Shown here: piece by piece, positions 1-12,600 of the stretch
How the letters are laid out: the number at the start of each line of letters is the position of its first letter
Numbering within the stretch: position 1 is the first letter of the stretch
Assembly: GCA_036346225.1 (NCBI GenBank)
Contig: JARFIW010000663.1
Location: 1,364,001 to 1,428,000, forward strand
Source of the DNA: Platerodrilus igneus
Taxonomy: Eukaryota > Arthropoda > Insecta > Coleoptera > Lycidae
Direction: 5' to 3'
Length of the DNA: 64,000 nucleotides
Position numbers and translations under genes: made by a program
Notes under the pieces: generated by a model
Databases searched by the model: none
What the model was told of the DNA's origin: nothing
Seen by the model: the letters and a program-made list of their open reading frames with translations, nothing else

Positions 1-502
1 CTTTCACGTGTATCGTTTTCTAGCATGATGTCCAAATAATGTGCTGTTGCGTGCCGAAATCGGCCGTAAACATTCATATAGTTTTAATATGCGGGAATTT
101 TGCGCCATAAATTTGAAAGACTTGTTGCGCGTATTTCCGTCACTTCAGAAGTGGTTGCGCGAATTTCGCGCCGACGCGTGTGGACGAGAGAGGAGTGGGA
201 AATTTCCGGGAGACGCCGGGATTTGCCTTTGAAAAGCCAATAAGTGTGGTTGGTCTGGTATCGTATCGTATCTTTGTATTATGTAGATTCCCTTTGCCTT
301 TTTTTGATTATCGTTCCTCAACCCGTTCCTTATCGTTACCCCTACATAGGAAGAAGACCAGCGAATTTGGACGCAACCTGGCCCAACAGCAGCCCACGAC
401 CCGAGAAATGGCGAGTCCACGGAGCACCTCAGCCGCTAGCCTGGAGTAATTCTGGAGGAACCTTTACCTATTCACGTGAGTACCCCTTAGGGGACTTGTA
501 AA

Positions 503-505
<3 letters not shown>
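1..505. other. Unassigned flank, possible plus-strand exon end
   Basis: I recognise no protein here. Short open frames on both strands are below the length that would support a gene. One plus-strand frame is open through about 330-475 and meets a good splice-donor-like motif, CACGTGAGTAC, near 474-484, so the tail of an exon is possible. There is no second exon or homology to support it. Confidence 0.2.

Positions 506-532
<27 letters not shown>
506..532. repeat. (TA)n microsatellite, left border of repeat copy 1
   Basis: An uninterrupted run of TA dinucleotides. It directly abuts the left end of a 2.1 kb interspersed repeat whose second copy near 23830 also follows a TA run. Confidence 0.9.
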
Positions 533-534
<2 letters not shown>

Positions 535-2675
535 CTGTGATATGCTCCTGTGAATGCGGGAACTGGGTCCTTTCAACAAAAAAATTCTAGTCCCACCGAT
601 TGGGCGTCATAAACTGCTGTGATCCTCTTTTCGCCTCGGCTGCTCACCTAATTTTGTAAACCTCCTCATTCATAACATTAAACAACACATTCCTACCACA
701 AACATCAACGTTAACTCTATTTACATCAATATTCAGAATACATTAAATTTTCAAATTAAATTTCAGCATAAAATTCAGTTTTAAAAAGAATTTCAAGATT
801 AATTTTATTATCACTTTAACGTGCATCCAGAATTAAAGTCCTTGTTGGATGCCTACTAATTAATATAACAATATAAGCAGACCGGAGTCTGAGTATAAAG
901 GAGCATCTACCACCCTTTACGTTAATTAACCAGGTTCGTCTAATTGAGCTCAAAGACATACCCAAAGTTTCATCATATTCCCGAACATCAATACTAAATA
1001 CCCTTTCTACTTAAACAAGCAAATTTCATCTTAAAATTAAAATTTTATGGTTAGTACAATTTCACTAATGTCCATTTAAAGTAAATCAATTATAAAGTTA
1101 TTCAACACACACAAAATGTCAAACAAAATAGTATAATTTACCTGAAGGTTACTGTCCTCGTAGCTTTAATGTACATCGTCCCTTTAGTTAATCACACCAT
1201 TCCAACAGGATTATATTTACGGCTTCTAATTCTCAACGCTTTTAAAATTTTCTCCATTACCATTTATTTAAAGTTGTTTCTGGGCTTTTCCGGAACTCAT
1301 CTGTGTATATCTGACCCTTGTTTCGTGGATCCAGACACGTATTTGAACCATTTAATTATTAACACCCCCGAAAAATAGCAAAGAAATTCATGCGTCTTTC
1401 ACCAATATACGCCAAAACTGCCTACTTTTGTGTATACATTTGTCGTTGTAAATTTTGCTAATTAGTACAGTGAAACTAAATTTTATTACCTTGTATCTAA
1501 GTGCACTGAAGTACATTCATGTTAACACGTAAATAACAAGCTATTTTGAATCACTAAAATATACTAGCAAACTTTAAATTATTTAATCAAACTAAAATGC
1601 ACGGTTTAACATTTTCAATCAAGTCGCGTATGTACGAGCTTTTAACGCATCGAATCGTCAAAAGTCTAAGAGGGCTTGTTTATCTTCATCTCGGTATATA
1701 TAGCAAAAAGCCTGTCTATCGGTCTGTTCCCCAAAACGGGTAATTCTAAAGAATTTCTCATGCCATGTTCCCAGTCTGTCGCTTGCACGTCGATTTTTAC
1801 GAATTTTCACTCGCCCCATTCAAATCTCAGAAAATTTCCACACGGCACGCAAGCATGTCCGAGAAAAACTAATTGATTTTGTACAGAAATTGTTGTTCTA
1901 CCTCTGATATTTGCATCCTATTTTTAACCAATTGTGACCCCCGTGACGTTGCTTAAATCACGCCTTTTACTATATGTGTCTTTGCTTGACGCATTTTCTC
2001 TTTCCTTTTCTAACCTGTTCGTATTGGTGCAAATTGATATTCTTTATTATCGATTATATTTTAGTCCATGTGGACTATCTGGGTTTAATAACCCCGTATC
2101 GCACCTTCTCGTGAATATTAAGCCCCGGTTTCTCCAAGATTCTTTGTAAACATTAATTATCTGCAAAATTTTGCCGAATGAGCTTTTAAATAAACCCTCT
2201 TTTGTATTTCGTGCTAAAGCATCTGACCGTTTCCAATATCCTTAGAATCGACATGTTTATCTAAACAAATTAAACTGAAATTGCCTTTTAAAATACGCAG
2301 GTGTGTTCAAACATCCTACTTCTAACTAACACTTCTAGGATTTGCATTTTATTGGGTTTTTACAAGTTTCTGTAGATATTATCTGTACGTTTTGTTCAAT
2401 ACCGGTTACTTGAAATAGAGTTAATTAAGATAAATTTTGCACGTAATTTCCATTTGTTTAGGAATAATTACATTACACGCAGAGCTTTTTTAATACTGTT
2501 TCTTTTCATATAAAGCGTCTTGTACATGATTTTAAATCTCTTATTTTTACTGAAACGACCGAATTTATTTATGCTTCATGGTTTTAATAAAGCGTACCTC
2601 TTCCCAAAGCTTCTACACGGTGATTAAAATTATTTGATGTGATTATTTAATTTTCTACCCTGGTCTAAATATGAG

Positions 2676-2677
<2 letters not shown>
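533..2677. repeat. 2.1 kb (TA)n-bounded interspersed repeat, copy 1
   Basis: This segment is matched almost base for base, with scattered substitutions and small indels, by 23830-25947, and more distantly by 25990 to about 28175. Landmarks shared by copies 1 and 2 are a GCTGTGATAT start, an ATTGGGCGTCATAAACTG block, a TCCATGTGGACTATCTGGG block and an AATAAAGCGTACC block near the right end. Both copies lie between TA runs. The left part holds a sequence like the complement of a tRNA-Lys primer-binding site (clearest in copy 3), so an LTR-type origin is possible. I see no transposase or reverse transcriptase. Open frames inside (1169-1378, 1676-1876, 1934-2149) are not conserved as one frame between copies and I do not call them genes. 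Confidence 0.85.

Positions 2678-2719
<42 letters not shown>
2678..2719. repeat. (TA)n microsatellite, right border of repeat copy 1
   Basis: A run of about 21 TA units directly after the conserved right end of the 2.1 kb repeat. Copy 2 ends in the same way at 25948. Confidence 0.9.
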
Positions 2720-2725
<6 letters not shown>

Positions 2726-2774
2726 TTTGGAAATATGTATTGTAATAATTTGCATATTGTGTGACGACATTGAC

Positions 2775-3010
2775 AATTGGCACGTTAATTTTCAACATTT
2801 GGTAATATCGTTACCAACTGTCTTTTGTGTCGCATATGCCGCGTCGGCGGGACTATAATAGTGCTTGTGATAATTAAATTGTTTTTGCTGCAAAATTCTA
2901 CCAGCCTATTTTCCGTGTCATTTCTCGTGCATAATTCAAATAAGCATACTACCACACCTTCCCTACATGCATTTACCACTGCATTAAAATCTTCGGATCT
3001 TTGTGTGTCG
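2775..3010 (-). pseudogene. LINE endonuclease fragment, RTE-like
   Basis: On the minus strand the translation contains DFNAVV, then a glycine/valine-rich stretch, RNDTENRLVEFC and NNLIITST. This is the order seen in the apurinic endonuclease domain of RTE/BovB-type LINEs: a GDFNA catalytic block, then R-N-D/E-x-G-x-R-L-x-E-F and N-x-L-x-I-x-N-T. Only about 75 residues survive. There is no reverse transcriptase nearby and the glycines expected at several positions are changed, so it is a dead 5'-truncated relic. The clade is inferred from motif spacing and could be another endonuclease-bearing LINE. Confidence 0.6.
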
Positions 3011-3136
3011 TCGATATCTTTAGATCGCTTCTACCTCTTCCTTATCGTAGTTATAGGAAAGCACGTATACGTATGCGATTAACTACAGTACTTTTATGTT
3101 AATACTCGCTGTATGTTTGTTGTGGTTTGTTTTGTA

Positions 3137-3291
3137 TTTTCTTAATTTTTCTTGGGTATTAGACCACTCAGAGTTTTTAAAATTGTCTTTGTGTATGTTT
3201 TGATCCATGATCTAGATCATGGATAAAAACGTAAATAAAGACAATTTTAAAAACTCTGAGTGGTTTAATACCCAAAAAAAGTTAAGAAAAA
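3137..3291. repeat. Near-perfect palindrome, about 77-bp arms
   Basis: The two arms meet at TCTAGA (3211-3216) with no spacer. The outer ends read AATTTTTCTTGGGTATTA on the left and the complement on the right, with a few mismatches. The arm sequence, including AAAATTGTCTTT and the ATCCATGATC block, is closely related to the inverted-repeat arms at about 28808-28886 and 30781-30864. It is therefore probably a minimal fold-back derivative of the same mobile element. It lies just downstream of the last recognised OBP exon. Confidence 0.8.
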
Positions 3292-3557
3292 TATCCTTAT
3301 GTTAGTTTGCATAAAATAATATATGTGCACACATTTGTTGCATTTATTAATTCGTAAAAATACATTTAAAAAGTTATTGTACTCAATAGTTTGATAAATT
3401 AATAATAACAATAAAGCCTCTAGTATCACAAAATAGAAAACCAAGCTTTAATGTGCTTTATATCATCAAAAATGCTTTTTATATCCGTATTTAAGGAAAG
3501 AAGAAATTCTGTAACAAAAATTAGAGAATGAAGTATAGAAGATGGTATAAGCATTAC

Positions 3558-3625
3558 CGAGGGGTTGTCATCGTAGAAACATTTGTATACTTCATATGCT
3601 GCTGCACACTTGTCACTACTTTTGG
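3558..3625 (-). CDS. OBP exon 6 (cysteines 5 and 6)
   Basis: The acceptor is a T-rich tract ending TTTTAG before 3625. The first two bases complete the alanine codon begun in exon 5. The exon encodes the SDKC...C segment with cysteines 5 and 6 eight residues apart and ends NPS. A GTAATG donor follows at 3557. The frame also stays open beyond it, starting VMLIP, which resembles many OBP C-termini but runs on about 38 residues further than usual. So the 3' border is the least certain part of the gene. Confidence 0.8.
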
Positions 3626-6600
3626 CTAAAACATAAAACATGTTTTTAGGTATTTACTTTAATATAAAATAGTCGTTTATAAATATTAATATAAAGATAT
3701 AAAATATATTCTACTAGAATACAAAAAAAATGTGACCAGAAATAGAACAAAATAAAAACACGATAAAGTAAGTAAAACATCCCAAGCAACATTTTAACGT
3801 TGCAGCGACGTTTGTCTTTCACACCTAACGTCGAATTGCAGCGATGACACGACCTTCAAGCGACCCAATTCTATACCTATTTGGTGAACCAATTTTAAGT
3901 GCGTTCGACGTTAGCACTCGACCGAAGTAGTCACGAAAGGTATACAACTTTAAACCTTTTTTAACGTAATCGCGTAGCCCACAGTATGACATATAGGTCG
4001 GCATCGGTACAATTTTCAGAACTAATTTTATATAATGGTAAATAAATCAATGCGTATTATAACAAGTGGTTTACTTTACTAAGATATATTCTTTTTGATA
4101 CTTATTGTTAAGGCTTTTTAAAGCTGCTTTTACCGTTAACCCTTTGGCATTCCGTATTTTTACTACCTGCATCCTTCAATCCCTATATAGCGCAAGGTGC
4201 GGTATGGAACAGTGACAGTCACGAGAGTGTTCTTCAAGACTTTGGTCAAGCTGCAAGTGCACCCGTATTCAACGGAAGCGCGTACGCGGTGTTTTCATAG
4301 TGCGTGTGTGAAACAAAGCATTGCACATCATCAATCATTCAGTATACAGTCCGTTATAAACACTTTTGGAATGGTTCATGACCTATGGTTCATGTCATGG
4401 TAGCAGATAAAACAGTAAGTGATAATATTAACTTATTTACGAGCTGTATATCGCACATTAATTGATCCGGCTCGAAGGACCAATTAATGTGCGATATACA
4501 GCGCGTAAATAAGTTATCATGTTATCTGCTACCATGACATGTACCTAGGTCATGAACATTCAAAGTGTTTATAGCGGACTGTATACTGAATGATTGATGA
4601 TGCGCAATGCTTTGTTTCACACACGCACTATGAAAACACCGCGTACGCGCTTCCGTTGAATAGGGGTGCACTTGCAGCTTGACTAAAAGTCTTGATGACA
4701 ATGCAAAATGAAGGACTTGAAATACGGAATGTAAAGACTTAAACGCCTTAACATGAAAATGCGTATTATAAAATAAAATTTGTATTCGGACAAATTTGAA
4801 AATGTAAATGTAAGGCACTGATGCAAATGGACGAGATATTAAAAAAATTAAAGCGCCTTTAAGTTATCAATATTTCTTTAAAACTATTATATTAGTAGTA
4901 CGTATATGAATTTTAGTAATTACTCTTTTGCATAAGCAAAATATTGCAAAACTTTTACAACTGAGATCGGTACAAAATAGTATTATTTCAAATAGTAATT
5001 ACTTCTAATATGCAAAATCTACATTTTTAAAAATTTTCATATGCAATGACCGTATCCATTTGTGTTCTCTCTAAGCTTTTCTTTAGGCGTTTTCTTTAGG
5101 CTTCTCGATAGGCCTACTTCTAGGCATTTCTTTTGGTTTTTCTCTAGGCTTTTCTCTCCTTATCTATGGGTTTTTAGGTTTTCTCGACTTTTTCCGATTT
5201 TCTATTGTTTCTCCGGTTTTTCTCGAATTCTCCGGTTTTCTCAGCTTCTCCCACCTTTTAGAAGCTTTTATCTAGGCTTTTCTCTCGTTTTTTGTGTTTT
5301 TCTAGTTTTTCTTGGGTTTTTCAGTTTTTCGGGTTTTTCCGGAATTTCTCGGGCTTTCCCGATTTTTTCGGCTCTTCCCGGTTTTTTTCTCGGCTTTCAT
5401 CAGCTTTTTCCTGCCTTTAGTTGATTTCTCAGATTTTAGGAGCTTTTCTCGGCTTTAAGAAACTATTTCGTCTTTTCGGGGCTTTTCTCAGCCTTTACGA
5501 ACTTTCTCGCCTTTGCTCGGATTTTCTCGGCTTTCAGCAGCTTTTCCCTGTTTTTAGAATATTTTCTCAGCCTGTAGAATCTTTTCTCGGTTTTTAGGAG
5601 TTTTTCGCTTTTTCTTGACTTGTCGCGGCTTTTAGAAGCTTTTTTCGGCTATTTTCAGTTTTTCTCGGTTTTTAGAAGCTTTAAAGAAAAAGGAGAAAAG
5701 CTTTTAAAAATCTTCTCTTGACTTTTATAAGCGTTTCTCGGTTTTTAAAAATTTTTCTCGGCTTTTGGAAACTTTCCTTGGCTTTTCTCGGCTTTTTCTC
5801 ACATTTTCTCGGGGTTTCCCGGTTTTTTTCGCCTCTTCTCAGCTCTTATAAGCTTTTCTCGACGTTTCTACGAGGATTTTTGTATTCATAGTCAATACCT
5901 ATAAATTTTAGTAACTTGCTTTTGTATCGATTCGCGTTTAGGACTGAGACGGATGATACAGATTATACGGATGATACGAATAATACGGATAATACGGATG
6001 ATACGGACGATACGGACGATACGGACGATACGGACGATACGGACGATACGGACGATATGGACGGTACGGACGATACGGACGATACGAAAGATACGGATGA
6101 TAGGGATGATACGAATGATACGGATGATACGAATGATACGGATGATACGGATGATACGGACGATACGGATGATACGGATGATACGGATGATACGGATGAT
6201 AGGAATGATACGGATGATACGGACGGTACGGACGATACGAATTATACGAATGATACAGATGATACGGATCATACGGATGATACAGATGATACGGATGATA
6301 TAAATAATACCGATGATACGGATGATACGGATGTTATGGATGATACGGATGATACGGATGATACGGATGATACCGGTGATACGAATGGGTCGGACGATAG
6401 GGATGATACGGATGATACGGATAATTCGGATCATACGGGTGATACGGATGATACGGATGATACGGATCATACTGATGATACGGATCATACGGATACCAAT
6501 GATGCGGATGATTCGGATGATACGAATGATACAGATGATACGGATTATGCGCATAATACGGATAATACGGGTGATACAGATTATATGGTTCATACGGAAC

Positions 6601-9600
6601 ATAGGAAGATACGGATTATACGGATGATACGGATTATACGGATGATACGGATGATACGGTTGATATGGATGATACGGATGATACAGAAGATACGGATTAT
6701 ACGGATGATGCGGATGATACGGTTGATATGGATGATACGGATGATACAGAAGATACGGATTATACGGATGATGCGGATGATACGGATGATTCGAATGATA
6801 CGGATGATACGGATGATACAGAAGATACGGATTGTACGGATGATGCGGATGATATGGATGATACTGATGATATGGATGATACGGATGATACAGATGATAC
6901 GGATGATAAGGATGATACGGATTATACGGATGATACGGATGATACGGATGATACGGATGATACGGATGATACGGATGATACGGATGATACGGATGATACG
7001 GATGATACGGATGATACGGATGATACGGATGATACGGATGATACGGATAATACGGATAATTCGGATCATACGGGTGATACGGATGATACGGATGACACGG
7101 ATGATACTGATGATACGGATCATACGGATACCAATAATGCGGATGATTCGGATGATACAGATAATACGGATGATGCGCGTAATACGGATGATACGGATTA
7201 TATGGTTCATACGGATCATACGGAAGATACGGATCATACGGATGATACGAATGATACGGTTGATACGGATGATGCGGATGATACAGAAGATACGGATTAT
7301 ACGGATGATGCGAATGAAACGGATGATTCTAATGATACGGATGATACGGATGATACAGAAGATACGGATTGTACGGATGATGCGGATAATACGGATGATT
7401 CGGATGACACGGATGATACGGATGATACGGATGACACGGATGATACGAATGATACAGAAGATACGGATTATTCGGATGATGCGGATGATACGGATTGTAC
7501 GGATGATGCGGATGATACGGATGATTCGGATGATACGGATTATACGGATGATACGGATGATACGGATGATACGGATGATACAGATGATACGGATGATACG
7601 GATGATACAGAAGATACAGATTATACGGATGATGCGGATGATACTGATGATTCGAATGATGCGGATGATACGAATGATACAGAAGATACGGATTGCACGG
7701 ATGATGCGGATGACACGGATGATTCGGATGATACGGATGATACGGATGATACGGATCATGCGGTTCATACGGATCATATGGACGATACGGATCATGCGGA
7801 TCATACGGATCATACGGAGCATACGGTTAATACGTATGTTATGGATGATACGGATGATACGGATGATACGGATGATACGGATGATACGGATGATACGGAT
7901 GATACAGAAGATACAGATTATACGGATGATGCGGATGATACCGATGATTCGAATGATGCGGATGATAGGAATGATACAGAAGATACGGATTGCACGGATG
8001 ATGCGGATGACACGGATGATTTGGATGATACGGATGATACGGATCATGCGGTTCATACGGATCATATGGACGATACTGATCATACGGATCATACGGATCA
8101 TACGGAGCATACGGTTAATACGTATGATATGGATGATACGGATGATACGGATGATACGGATGATACAGATGATACGAATGATGCGGATGATACGGATGAT
8201 ACAAATGATTTGGATAACATGAATGAGACAGATGGTACGGATGAGGTGAGTATTATCCCCATGCAGGTTATGGGCTGGTGGAATCATTGGACCGTTCTTC
8301 TTTGAGAATTACCGTTAAGAGGGGATTACAGTGACCTTTAAACTATATTGTATGTGTTAATGAAGTCTTTATGGCTCAGAGTATATGAATTGAATATGAA
8401 TGAGCCTTCGTTTAAACAAGATAGCGCTACGAGACTTATAACATACCACAACATCGATTTGTTGCGCACTAGGTTCGGTGATCGAATAATTTCGCGAAAC
8501 GCTTATGTAAATTAACCACAAAAATCTTACGGCTTGATACCAATTAGACTTTTTTCATTGCAAATATTTGAAGGAATACAATGGTTTTTTACACCAATGT
8601 TGAATTAAAAGTTCTGACCGAAATTTATATTTCGCAGTTTTATCATATGGAGCAGCAATAAATAGTATAAATAATAATTTGAAAATTTTAATATCGGAGT
8701 TCATATTTAACATATTTAGATGTTCCCAATTCGCACGATCACAGTGTGCTATAACTGCCAGCCGATACCAAATATTGAATGGTTTTTACACTCAGACAGG
8801 CAGAAATTAAAAGAGGTACTGACGATGTAGATTTTAGATAGGTGATAAACGTACATATATTGGAACACGGTAACACGGTATAATAAACAATCAAATTTAC
8901 TGGTTTGGTAGAAAATATGAAAGCTCCTATTTAAAAGCAAAGGAATAAGGTCGAGTCCAATCATTAACGTAAAGCATGTTCTCGGTTATAGAGATGCCTC
9001 GTTCAGACATAAACATATTCAACTACTAAATTTTAATACAGGTTTTCACTCACCAGCATCTTTACAATTCTCTAGCGTAGCTAAGCCAGGTTCGGAAATG
9101 CTTGCAGGTAAATTTACCATCTGATTTTTAAATTGATCAAAATTTAACTTCCCCTCTTTCATCTAAAATTAATTGTAATTAGATTGTTTCTAAAACGGGT
9201 CAGAAAAGTTTACCAATTGTCCTGTTCTAAAAACGCATTCCATGTAGCACTGAAACAAATACATATTTAAAAATAAAATAAAAGTTATATTGTAACAATT
9301 TTTTTGACGCTTATAAAAACTTATGTTTAATTATAAAATACACTGCATTGTTTTAAATAAATGGTCAGATTAGTACCGTATAGCCTAATCACGAGGCATA
9401 TATTAATTAATAATAATAGTATACGCTCTATTTGTAAACGTTGGTCATTTGAATTACTTTTCTAATGTCAGACGATTTTTGTGTCTTGTGCGCATCCCGT
9501 CAACAGAAGAGTCAGTCTGGCTCGACCACTCGCAGCAGTTAAAAGCATCATGGAGATCAATTAGGTGCGAGCTAGGAATCTACGCGTCGCCATAAACGTG

Positions 9601-12600
9601 GCAGCGTAATCAAGTGCAAATGCACATGACTTATGTTTGTTTCTGATAACGGTAAGCAAGTTAAATAATTATTAAGGTAGACTAAATGATTTTATTATAG
9701 CGCTCACCAATAGCTTACCTACAACGCTAACTCCACTTTTATCAATTTTTAATTTTACTAATTCATAATTTATAAGGTTACGAACAGGTTCAGACATCAT
9801 ATTTAATTTGTCAGTTTACCGTTAAATAATCTCACCTTGGGATAGGTTAGAGAAGAGTGGAAAATGATGCACATTGTGTAGCTCGTTTTATGGATTGATT
9901 TTGTTTCGATTTACCTCGATAGATTGCACAACAAGTTGATGTAAATCGTTCCCTATAATGGTTCAGTATAATACGTTGTAATGCATTTAATTCGTCACTA
10001 GTTCAAAAGAAGAAGCTCAAGCTTACGCTTTGTTAAATGCAGATGTGGAAAGTTCGCTGACGTCACTTGTCTGTTCAAGAATCGCAGGTTAACATATGTG
10101 GTCTCGACAAGGTATTTGTTACAATGAAGTTCAAAGTACAACTTGTTGTTAAGGTAAGCGTTAGTATAAGGACTTGATCTGACAACAGCTGTTCTGAATA
10201 ACTTGACAGAGAGGCGAATATTTGAAACTAAAATGGTACCGTTTTTTAATTTGTTTTAGAAGGAAGTCGACTGGACTTTTAGTATTTGGATTTTATTATA
10301 GTATAAATTATTGCTAACATTTGATATTACTGCAAATAAGTAAAATTATGGATTTTCTTTATTTAATCCCGAAAAGTATTGCATTCAAATTCAATAACAC
10401 AAAGTAATTACCAGAACTAATTTATTCAGCATTAAATATATAAAAAATATTTGTAAACTAAGGTAAACAGATCTGTGCATTTTGAGTATTTAGAAATTTT
10501 ACGGCCATATTCAATTTATTGTTGATATTTTGATTCCTAGTAGAAATTACCATAATACTCATCTTTAAATGTCTGAATCTAAAAGATTAGACCATGTTTT
10601 CTATTGTTGTACATTTTTGTATATAAAATTTTACTACAGAAAAAGATAAATTTGATTTAAAGAATCATTATATGATTTAATTGAACAATTGTTTTATTTT
10701 GGACAAGTGCGTCTAAAAGGTAGAGATAAATAAGTTAAAAGGTAAAAAGAATATATACCCTTTTATAAAAAATAGGTTATTGGCTGTGACACAATAAAGA
10801 AGTATTAAACAACGCTTTTAAGGTGTTTCATATCTAAATTTCCTTTTACTATTTATACTTAAATTTTTGGTATTAATAACTACTCTTTTTCTTTATTGTA
10901 TATGGTAGCAAGGGTGTATCTTTTGCGTCCTTTGTTATTATAATAACATTGCTTTTTTTCAGATCCTGCGTTCAGCAGTAAAAGCGATGTTCCCCCCTGA
11001 GGATTTCCAAGTTTTCCCTTAGGGTAATTCGTGCTTTAATAATTCTAGGGCTTGGTGGCGCTCCTTTTGCACCCCCTATTTTGTATTTTAGAGTTAGTAC
11101 AGAAAATAATTTTGTTGTGAAACCCACGACCACTCCTCTTAAGCTCTACCCGAGGAATAGACCCCTAGCTTAGTCCCTTCATCATAAGGGAATCGAATAA
11201 ATGAGCAATAATAACAAATAGCCAGTTTGTTCTAATACTATATGATAAGACACTTGACGTTGCCTGCATTTATTTCACAAATTAATATTCATAGGATATG
11301 CTTGTGCTCTTTAGGGTTTTCAAAGGCATCGTTACTGCTTTCGTAGTTTCCGAAGAAAAAATGGAAACTTAGTTAATAAATTTGTTCCATGGCATAATAA
11401 TGTAACCTTAATTCGCATCATTAAGTTGTTCGAATGTTTTCCCAAAATTGTTGTTTAATCTCCATCAAGTTGATACATTTAATGTGATTTATAATACACT
11501 ACGTTTCTGAACTCTATCAGCTCTTAAAAATTATACTTTTTTAAGCAGTTACAAAGAAAGGAGAGCCCTCCTCCAATTGATATATTTTGAGAACGTCTAC
11601 AATCGACGCGCTAGCTTCTAATTGGAAACTATTTTCCACCATAAGAAACCACTACTCCAACCAATTTTGAACGTTTAATCATCTTAGACAAAATACAACT
11701 TCAATGCGACGTTATGCATTTTGCACACACATGTCAGGTGTTTCGCCTAAATTTAATAAAAGTATGGTTGTTTATGATTTTTTCAACAACACGCGTCTCC
11801 AAAATTCCAAAACATACCGATTAGTGTGTATTTTCAAACTTTTATCTGGTTTAACGTCTGAAAAACTAAAAAATTTGTGCACAATTAAGATTATTTTTCT
11901 ACCTTTCTATAACACATACATTGTAAACAAATTATTATCCAATTAAAATAGTATTTCTGTTAAACTCTTTTTTTTTAAATACCAAAACCCACTTAGCTTG
12001 ACCTATTTACCTCCTTATCCTGATTAATAACCTTGGAAATACTTTATAATTACAATACAAGAATACAGTTATATTGTTTCTAACTTTGATTTTAAAACTT
12101 TTATTGTACAGCGAAAACTATGTACAGATGATGTTTTAATTAGATCTTCTAAGAATTTATGTTATAAAATAATTAAAATAGCAATTAATTTTATTTTATC
12201 GCAGAAATTTTAAAATATTGGTTTCTTAATGATATTTAATGCATACATATGAGTCCTATGAAAGATAAGAACGAAGCCCTCATTAATTAGTTAATTAATA
12301 TTCGAGTACAGGCATTTATTGCAGACTAAAAATAAACTGTATACACCTTTAACATACTAAATAAATTTTAATTAGTTCCTTTCGCATAAAGTATTCATTC
12401 TCCTTAAAAATACCATTTTTAACAGCTTTCAATAAAGTATCGCTTTCCATCAAAGAAATTAACTTTGAATTAGTTCTAGAATAACTCATGTTTACGTTAT
12501 TTAATAAAATAATATGTTATTACCTTCGAAAAATGTTCTACGCCAATTAAATAAAAATTAATGAATAAACGCTCAAATTCGAGAAAGCGTTACTATTGGA

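Noticed and set aside
4197..4818. Two frames sharing the peptide LVKLQVHPYSTEARTRC
   Set aside because: They are read from the two arms of the fold-back and are identical by symmetry; no start context or homologue.
5062..5424. 120-codon F/S/L-rich plus-strand frame
   Set aside because: Derived from the TTTCTCGGCTTTT simple repeat; no domain and no neighbouring exon.
5892..8305. Long open frames of 546, 768, 565 and 236 codons on both strands
   Set aside because: All are translations of the 9-bp minisatellite; overlapping frames on both strands are open for the same arithmetic reason and encode only D/T, I/R/M or I/R runs.
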